Shown here: positions 38,680-44,093 of the stretch, one piece after another
Position numbering within the stretch: the stretch's first letter is position 1
How the letters are laid out: every line of letters begins with the position of its first letter
Assembly (NCBI GenBank): GCA_034436375.1
Contig: DAOTVS010000152.1
Span: 1-44,093, forward strand
Length of the DNA: 44,093 bases
Source: DAOTVS01 sp034436375
GTDB taxonomy: Bacteria > Chloroflexota > Anaerolineae > SpSt-313
Direction: 5' to 3'
Notes under the pieces: generated by a model
What the model was told of the DNA's origin: nothing
The model's input: the letters and a program-made list of their open reading frames with translations, nothing else
The model's database searches: none
Made by a program: the position numbers and the translations under genes

Positions 38680-39888
38680 ATGCCGACACCCCGGTGTACG
38701 CAGGCCATACTGCGTTCCACTCTCAACAATCTCTACGATCCCCGCGCTTTGCGGGCGAGCCCGCTGATTCAGGCGCTGGGGCTCTCGGATGAGGGCGACG
38801 CCCCCGCACGTTTGCGGCGCCTGTTGACACAGGCCATCCAATCGCTACGGCCGGGCGATGATGTTCCTTCACAGGCGCCGGCCCAGCGCGTCTATGAGGT
38901 GCTCCACTATCGCTATGTGCAACAGTGTAGCCAGGATGAAGTGGCGGAGCAACTCGGCCTGGGTGTGCGCCAGCTCAAGCGCGAGCAGCGCAAGGCGCTG
39001 GAAGTGCTGGCGCATCGCCTGCGCGATGTGTACGGCCTCGAGGTGGGGCCGGATGAAGACCCCGAGGCCGTCAGCGCCGATGAGGGGGAAGCGCCGGCCC
39101 CGGCTATGGAGCTCTCCTGGCTCGATGGGTCCAGCCCGGGGGAGCCGGTTGACCTGCAGGGCGTGCTGCCCGCCGTCTATGAGCTGGTCCAGCCACTGGC
39201 GGCGCGCTATCGGGTGCAATTGCAGGTGGGCGATCTGCAGGGTGTGCCTGCGCTGGCGGTCGATGCGGTCGCCCTGCGCCAGGCCCTGCTGAGCCTGCTG
39301 GCGGTGGCCATCCGGCGCACAGCCGGCGGCAAGCTGACCCTCTCCGTCCGTCGCTTGCGCTGGCAGGTGGCGATACGCATTGCCGGTGCGAAGGGGCAGG
39401 GGGTTGCCGAGCCGGCGCCGGAGGATGCGGCCAACCTGGCCAACGCACGCCAACTGGCCGGAGTGTGCGGCGGCAGCCTGACGCTTTCCTCGGGCGAGGG
39501 TTTGAGCGCTGAGCTGACCCTGCCGGCGGCGGAGCAGTTGCCCGTCCTGGCCATCGATGATAATGCCGATACACTGCGCCTGCTGCAACGCTATGCCTCC
39601 TGCACCCGCTACCGCGTCCTGGGCGCCCAGAATGCCGATCAGGCCTTCGCCCTGGCCCGTGAGGTCTCTCCATGGGCTATTGTGCTGGATATCATGATGC
39701 CCAGGGTCGATGGTTGGGAGCTCCTCAAGCGACTTGCCCAACATCCTCTGACCCAGGGCGTGCCGGTGATCGCCTGCACGATTCTGGCCCAGGAGGAGTT
39801 GGCCCTCTCCCTGGGCGTTAAGGGTTTTCTGCAAAAGCCGATCAGCCGGCGCGATTTCCTGGCCGCTCTGGATCGCCTGGACTCTTGA
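38680..39888 (+). CDS. composite regulator: sigma-like HTH, degenerate HATPase, C-terminal receiver
   Basis: The 402-residue protein has three parts. The first is an N-terminal helical region with a sigma-70 region-4-like helix-turn-helix (YRYVQQCSQDEVAEQLGLGV, about 86-105). The second is a histidine-kinase-ATPase-like fold (about 160-285) in which the N-box Asn is lost (RQALLSLLAVAIRRT) but a G-box-like GEGLSAELTLP remains. The third is a CheY-type receiver (about 287-400) with IDDN, Asp in VLDIMMPRVDG (about 336) and Lys in LQKPIS. GGAGG precedes the ATG. It converges with a hybrid kinase gene and overlaps it by 47 bases. It may be that kinase's output partner. Confidence 0.8.
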   Translation: MPTPRCTQAILRSTLNNLYDPRALRASPLIQALGLSDEGDAPARLRRLLTQAIQSLRPGDDVPSQAPAQRVYEVLHYRYVQQCSQDEVAEQLGLGVRQLKREQRKALEVLAHRLRDVYGLEVGPDEDPEAVSADEGEAPAPAMELSWLDGSSPGEPVDLQGVLPAVYELVQPLAARYRVQLQVGDLQGVPALAVDAVALRQALLSLLAVAIRRTAGGKLTLSVRRLRWQVAIRIAGAKGQGVAEPAPEDAANLANARQLAGVCGGSLTLSSGEGLSAELTLPAAEQLPVLAIDDNADTLRLLQRYASCTRYRVLGAQNADQAFALAREVSPWAIVLDIMMPRVDGWELLKRLAQHPLTQGVPVIACTILAQEELALSLGVKGFLQKPISRRDFLAALDRLDS

Positions 39889-42076
39889 CGGCAGCCCCCA
39901 GCTCTCCCCACATCCGTATACACCCCAAAAGGTCTCTAAAGGTGAGCCCGCCGCTGCGCGCGAGGGTGAGCGTGGGGCCGATGACCGATGCGCGCGTCGG
40001 GTCCATGGCCGAGATGGCTATGGTCGGGATGGCGCAGATGGCTGGGTCCTGATTCTTTTCGCGCAGCACGGCATAGCCATCCATGCCGGGCATGATCATA
40101 TCGAGCAAGAGGCAATCGGGCTGGCGCTCGCGCATGAGATTGAGGGCGCGCGGCCCGGTATCGGCGCGCAACAGCCGGTAGCCGCGCCCGGTCGAGGCAA
40201 GCATCCGACCCATGAGCTGCAGCACCTCGGGGTCATCATCGGTGAGGAGGAGGGTGCGGACCTCGCGGTGCAGGCCATCCAGAGCGGCGGTGAGGTCCGG
40301 CAGCGAGATGGGCTTGAGCAGGTAGCGGGCGATGCCTAGCTGGGCGGCCGCTTCGCTCTCACCGGGCACCCAACAGGCGATGGCCGGGGTGCCGTAGGGT
40401 AACTGGAGGGTCTGGGCCATGAGGCCCGCCGACGTTTGCTCTGCCGCCGGGTCGTTGATGATGAGGGCCTGTGCCGGAGAGCGGCTGAGGTCGGCGATGG
40501 CCTGGTCGAGGGTGCCGTGACTGCTGATCTCGGCCCCTTCCAGGTAGCGGCCAAGCAGGCGGCAGAGGGCGCCGCCCTTCTCGACGACCACATAGCGCGG
40601 GGCGGGCTCGAGGAAAGGCGCCTTAAAGGGCCTTGTGCGCCCCTTTTCCTGGTACTCGGCCGAGAGCCAGCGTGCGGCGCCGGCGGTGGCGGCCAGGGGC
40701 GGCGGCTCTTCGATAGGCAGGCTGAAATAGAAGGTGCTGCCTGCCCCCAGGCGACTCTCCAGCCACATGCGCCCGCTGTGCATCTCCACAAAGCGCTTGC
40801 TGATCGAGAGCCCCAGCCCGGTGCCGCCGAACTGGCGGCGAATGGAGCCGTCGACCTGTTGGAAGGGCTCAAAAATGCGCTCCTGGTCCTCAGGGGCGAT
40901 GCCGGGGCCCGAGTCGGCCACGGAGACGACAATGTGGTTACCTTCTTTGCGCAGGGTCACCTGCACTCCGCCCCGGTCGGTAAAGCGTGCGGCATTGGAG
41001 ACCAGGTTGAGCATCACCTGGCGGATGCGTGTGCGGTCGCAGTAGATGGCCGGCAGGTCGGGGGCAATCTCGCACCGCAGGGCGAGGTTCTTGGCCTCCA
41101 GGAGGGGGCGCACAGAGATGAGGGCGCCTTCCACGATCTCGTGGAGCTGGGCCCACTCCTTACGCAGCGACATCTTGCCCGCTTCCACCTGAGAGAGGTC
41201 CAGCACGTCATCGACCAGGCTGGCCAGATGGCGGCTATTGCGCAGGATCACCTCCACATCAGCCAGAAGTGAGGGCGGCAGGTCCATGCCATAGGCGTAG
41301 GGGGCTTCGCTGATCATCTCGCTAAAGCCAATGATCATGTTGAGGGGGGTGCGCAGCTCGTGCGATACGTTGGCCACAAACTCTTCCTTGGCCAGGCGCG
41401 CGTCCTCGGCTACATGGTACATGTGTGAGAGGCGCTCGGAGAGGCGCGCCAGCTCCGAGTTGGCATGCACCAGGTCCTCCTGGACCTGTTTCAGCTCCAG
41501 GCGCTGGTCGCGCGCTTCCTCCACCAGCTGTTGCAGGCGCGCGTAAGAGCTCCACAGAGATTCGTTGGTGCGCTCGCTGAAATGAGACGAGATGCCCTGG
41601 AGGATAGCTGCCATCCAGATCGCGATGGCCGCGAGAATGGCCCAAGGCCCCGGGCTGAGGCCGGGCAGATGTGTGGCGTAGAGGAGCAACAGGCTGGCCA
41701 ACACGGCCGCAGTGACCCCAGCTGACGCACCGATGAGCAGGGCGGCAGCGCTCACAGGTACGGCCAGCAGGCACAGGGCGGCGCCCGCCGGCAACCACAG
41801 AGCGCCCAGCCCGATGATGGCCATGCACCCCAACACCAAGAGCCAACAAGCAAGCACCCGCGCATGGCCCAACAGCGCCCATGCTATCAGGGCGAGGAGT
41901 ATCAGGGCAACGCCGAGATAGTCTATACTGCGCGTCCAGCGACTGCCCTCGGTAAGGAAGATGGTCAGCACGCCGAAAGAGACTGCGATCAGCAGGATAA
42001 TGTCGGCCATCTCCCGTTTGAGCTCAGCCTGCATTATATGCAGAGAGGCGGACGTGCCATAGAGGCTGCTAGACAT
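39842..42076 (-). CDS. hybrid sensor histidine kinase with two receiver modules
   Basis: The 744-residue protein has about five or six N-terminal membrane segments (24-160) and a coiled coil (about 175-235). The HisKA domain has His239 in FVANVSHELRTPLN, and the HATPase domain has NLVSNAARFTDRG, DSGPGIAPEDQ and GTGLGLSISK. Two receiver-like modules follow. The first (about 500-615) lacks the acidic pair and phosphorylatable Asp, but keeps LLKPIS. The second has DDDPEV and LLLDMIMPGMDG but no conserved Lys, reading ARSGGLTFRDLL instead. GGGGAG precedes the ATG. The stop lies inside the end of the convergent regulator gene. Confidence 0.9.
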   Translation of the reverse strand: MSSSLYGTSASLHIMQAELKREMADIILLIAVSFGVLTIFLTEGSRWTRSIDYLGVALILLALIAWALLGHARVLACWLLVLGCMAIIGLGALWLPAGAALCLLAVPVSAAALLIGASAGVTAAVLASLLLLYATHLPGLSPGPWAILAAIAIWMAAILQGISSHFSERTNESLWSSYARLQQLVEEARDQRLELKQVQEDLVHANSELARLSERLSHMYHVAEDARLAKEEFVANVSHELRTPLNMIIGFSEMISEAPYAYGMDLPPSLLADVEVILRNSRHLASLVDDVLDLSQVEAGKMSLRKEWAQLHEIVEGALISVRPLLEAKNLALRCEIAPDLPAIYCDRTRIRQVMLNLVSNAARFTDRGGVQVTLRKEGNHIVVSVADSGPGIAPEDQERIFEPFQQVDGSIRRQFGGTGLGLSISKRFVEMHSGRMWLESRLGAGSTFYFSLPIEEPPPLAATAGAARWLSAEYQEKGRTRPFKAPFLEPAPRYVVVEKGGALCRLLGRYLEGAEISSHGTLDQAIADLSRSPAQALIINDPAAEQTSAGLMAQTLQLPYGTPAIACWVPGESEAAAQLGIARYLLKPISLPDLTAALDGLHREVRTLLLTDDDPEVLQLMGRMLASTGRGYRLLRADTGPRALNLMRERQPDCLLLDMIMPGMDGYAVLREKNQDPAICAIPTIAISAMDPTRASVIGPTLTLARSGGLTFRDLLGCIRMWGELGAAVKSPGDPERPGNRAG

Positions 42077-42091
42077 GGTACTTTCTCCCCA

Positions 42092-42226
42092 TTGGGCGCA
42101 GCGCACGACGAAAACGCGCTTCGGCTTGCGGGCGTCATCCTCCGCACGTGGCCGGAACAGAGCCGGGCCTGTGCGGGGCAGGATAGCCGGCAGTTGCCCG
42201 GAATGGCTCTGGCGCTATTCTCGGGC
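42092..42226 (-). repeat. dispersed ~130-bp repeat, copy B
   Basis: Its minus strand aligns with 18641-18770. Like copy A it starts in the last codons of the preceding gene, including the TAG stop (CGAGAATAGCGCCAG here, CGAAAATAGCGCCAG in copy A). It occupies the gap between the solute-binding protein and kinase genes. Confidence 0.8.
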
Positions 42227-43648
42227 CAGATTGAGCGATTGCAGGTACTCGGCCAGCTCGGCATTCACCTTGGGAATCAGGATATCGACCGCCTCCTTGA
42301 CCGTCCGCTGGCCGCTCCAGACGGGGTCAAGCTCCGTGGTCTGGAGGTCGCGGATGGCTGCCGAGCCGACCAGGATGTGGTCGGGCACTGTGGTTTCGGC
42401 CTGCTGGATGGCGCCGGCAAAGAAGGTGCGTTGCTCTTCTGTGGTCATGGCGAGCTGGCTGCCGTAGGCCTGCAAGTACAAATCGAGGCACGATTTGCAG
42501 ACCGGGAGGGTGGCGCGGTGCTTGAGCTGGATGCGCACGGCATCGGGGTCAGTGGCCATGAACTTGGCGAACGCCCAGGCCTGATCTGCGACACGGGTCT
42601 TGGCGTTGATCTCCACAGGGTCACTCCAGCAGTTGCGGCAGGTCGTGCCACTGCCCCCGGCGCCGCCAACGGGGTTTGTAGCGGCGCGAAACCTGTACTG
42701 CCTGGGCAACTCGCCCCAGATGATCCAGCCGGGGCTGAACTCCATGGCGACGGTGCCGGTTCTGAGCATGGGGCCAATCTGCAAGAGTGTGGCGGTCGTC
42801 GCCGGGTCGGGCATAACCTTGTCCTTCAGGATCGCATCGGCGCGGGCCTGCAGCCCGGCGATACAAGCCTCATAGTTCGCCCGGATATTCGTCTGCCACT
42901 GGTGCAGGATGCCCGACGCATAATCCTCGTGGCTCACCAGGTCGCCGCCCCACAGGCGCGTGTAGTACCAGGGGGTATAGTGGCCGAGGTCGATGCCGAA
43001 CGTGTCTGCCTTGTGAGAGACTCGTGTCAGCTTGCGGGCCGTCTCCATCATCTCGTCCCACGTCCAGGGATGCTGCCAGTCGATGGGCGGATAGGGGATG
43101 CCGGCCTCGTCGAACTGGGTGGCGTTGATGAACACGCCGGCCTCGGTGATGCCAAAGGTCAGGGCCAGCAGGCGGTTGTTGGCGCGATAGGAACTGAGCG
43201 CCACCGGCCAGATGTCATCGGTGAAAGAGGGGCCTTCCTTTTCCACATAGGGGTCGAGGGGCAGGACCATGCCGCGATAGGCCCGCTCAATCCATGGATT
43301 GGTGCCGCCCGTGCCGTAGATGTCGGGGGCCGCCCCGCCGGCGAAGAGTGACATGAGCCTGGGTTCAAAGTCGGTCCACGGCACGGTGACCTGCTCGACG
43401 TGGACATCAGGGGCCCGCTCGTGGAAGGCCTGAATGACCTCATTGATCATGAGGTTCTCATCGGGGTTGGTGCGCCACATGATCTGGAGGGAAGCAGCCT
43501 GAGCGGGCGCCGCCGTGGCCTCGGCCGGTGCCGGAGCCGGGACCTCAGCCGGGCTTGGGCGGGGTGCGCAGGCAGCCAGGAGAATCGTCCCGCTGGCGGC
43601 TGCGGCCGCCAGCAGAAACTGGCGACGGTTCATCCTGCTGAACTCCAT
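42215..43648 (-). CDS. sugar ABC transporter solute-binding lipoprotein
   Basis: The 477-residue protein has a twin-arginine-type lipoprotein signal (MNRRQFLLAA, lipobox LLAAC with Cys27), a Pro/Ala spacer (about 30-53) and an SBP_bac_1 domain starting LQIMWRTNPDENLMINEVIQAF. The pattern GGAAPDIYGTGG (about 108-119) is usual in sugar-binding proteins. It is unlike the binding protein at 37078-38526 in detail. The upstream gene is a MalG-type permease, so it belongs to a second CUT1 transporter that continues beyond the window. Two ATGs (43648 and 43633) are possible; both have purine-rich sites. Confidence 0.9.
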   Translation of the reverse strand: MEFSRMNRRQFLLAAAAASGTILLAACAPRPSPAEVPAPAPAEATAAPAQAASLQIMWRTNPDENLMINEVIQAFHERAPDVHVEQVTVPWTDFEPRLMSLFAGGAAPDIYGTGGTNPWIERAYRGMVLPLDPYVEKEGPSFTDDIWPVALSSYRANNRLLALTFGITEAGVFINATQFDEAGIPYPPIDWQHPWTWDEMMETARKLTRVSHKADTFGIDLGHYTPWYYTRLWGGDLVSHEDYASGILHQWQTNIRANYEACIAGLQARADAILKDKVMPDPATTATLLQIGPMLRTGTVAMEFSPGWIIWGELPRQYRFRAATNPVGGAGGSGTTCRNCWSDPVEINAKTRVADQAWAFAKFMATDPDAVRIQLKHRATLPVCKSCLDLYLQAYGSQLAMTTEEQRTFFAGAIQQAETTVPDHILVGSAAIRDLQTTELDPVWSGQRTVKEAVDILIPKVNAELAEYLQSLNLARE

Positions 43649-43888
43649 ACTCCTCTGTTCCTCCACGGCTGTTGCGCTTGCTGCACTTGCATCGCTCTAG
43701 TATACCACGTTCTGCTTCATCCGTGGTGATACGCCCTTCTCCAATTACACCTTCGAGAACGCACTGTCTGCGCCAAACCTCCCACAGGCCCCGAGCCTTT
43801 GGCAGCCATACCTCTGGTGATGACTCGCTGATTCCTCCTCAGATACGTGCATGCTGCCCAGAAAAGGGCGCTGCGCAGGCAAAACAAC

Positions 43889-43920
43889 GGCGTGCGACCC
43901 AGCGCCCCGGGCCGCACGCC
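43889..43920 (-). terminator. terminator after the second MalG-type permease gene
   Basis: GGCGTGCG (43889-43896) pairs with CGCACGCC (43913-43920); on the minus strand it is followed by GTTGTTTTG. It starts 28 bases after the permease stop. The binding-protein gene therefore probably has its own promoter; a TATACT box lies near 43700. Confidence 0.6.
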
Positions 43921-43947
43921 ATGCCCACTTGTTCTCGTCTCGGGGCT

Positions 43948-44093
43948 CTAGCCTTTGACGCCGGTAATGACGATACCCTGGATGAAGTAGCGCTGGGCGA
44001 AGAAGAAGAGCAGGATGCAGGGCAAGACGGTGACCAGGGAAGCTGCCATGAGCAGGTTCCAGGGGGTGCGGCCGTACATGCCGGAGAAGCGGC
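43948..44093 (-). CDS. sugar ABC transporter permease (MalG type), 3' end only
   Basis: The last 48 codons are visible and read FSGMYGRTPWNLLMAASLVT...LFFFAQRYFIQGIVITGVKG, the final membrane segment and conserved tail of MalG/UgpE-type CUT1 permeases. It closely resembles the end of the permease at 36033-36935 (FFFAQRTFIEGIALTGLKG). The gene enters from beyond the right edge of the window and is upstream of a solute-binding protein gene on the same strand. Confidence 0.85.
   Translation of the reverse strand, partial: RFSGMYGRTPWNLLMAASLVTVLPCILLFFFAQRYFIQGIVITGVKG

Noticed and set aside
41864..43351. Long plus-strand open frame of almost 500 codons
   Set aside because: It runs antisense through a well-supported kinase N-terminus and solute-binding protein, has no ribosome site, and its composition (Gly, Ala, Asp, Gln, His) is that of a shadow frame in GC-rich DNA.
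1..44093. tRNA, rRNA or CRISPR features
   Set aside because: No T-loop-like sequence within a cloverleaf, no rRNA segments, and no regularly spaced direct repeats were found by reading both strands. A tRNAscan or CRISPR search would be decisive.

Overview
The window is GC-rich DNA from a bacterium, most likely a Chloroflexota (Anaerolineae/Caldilinea-type) genome. The placement is inference. It rests on a STAND/BTAD giant regulator beside a DUF5317 gene, UROD-like proteins inside a sugar ABC operon, twin-arginine lipoprotein solute-binding proteins, and enoyl-ACP reductase of the FabK type. Most gene starts have strong AGGAGG-type ribosome sites, and several GTG/TTG starts are fixed by them. 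Nine intergenic sites fit a vegetative promoter (TTGACA or a near match, 16-17 bp spacer, TANNAT).

Layout. 1-1.8 kb: a membrane-anchored Mrr-like nuclease gene, then a promoter, an M-box (Mg2+) riboswitch and its terminator, followed by a second hairpin-rich stretch with its own terminator. 1.8-8.3 kb: an MFS transporter with an isoprenylcysteine-type methyltransferase, a MntA/HepT toxin-antitoxin pair, and an operon of an IolE-like epimerase/dehydratase, a Gfo/Idh/MocA oxidoreductase and an MFS carrier (inositol- or sugar-acid-type catabolism). 8.3-12.3 kb: a second Mrr-like gene, three small genes of unknown function, and a repeat-rich intergenic zone with two copies of a composite palindromic repeat and a MITE-like element. 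12.3-18.7 kb: fabF-fabH (type II fatty acid synthesis), a GH2 beta-mannosidase, and a divergent fabK.

18.8-24.8 kb: an orphan corrinoid protein, then a striking cluster: a 1084-residue STAND/TPR/BTAD regulator, a 46-residue peptide with a six-glycine tail, a DUF5317 membrane protein, a small protein resembling NHLP-type (RiPP leader-like) sequences, and a receiver protein whose phospho-acceptor Asp is Asn. This cluster is my best candidate for an undescribed (peptide signalling or secretion?) system. 24.9-31.2 kb: a zinc-ribbon protein, rplI, DUF1015, an unknown protein with a UBA-like tail, and a YccF / coiled-coil / SPFH-zinc-ribbon operon.

31.5-38.6 kb: a minus-strand sugar-uptake operon (solute-binding lipoprotein, two permeases, no ATPase) carrying two UROD-family proteins and an alpha/beta hydrolase. 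38.7-44.1 kb: a composite regulator (HTH, degenerate ATPase, receiver) convergent with and overlapping a hybrid histidine kinase, then a second solute-binding protein and the end of another permease. A roughly 130-bp repeat occurs once after fabK and once after the second solute-binding protein gene, in both cases starting at the stop codon. No tRNA, rRNA, CRISPR array, transposase or integrase was seen.
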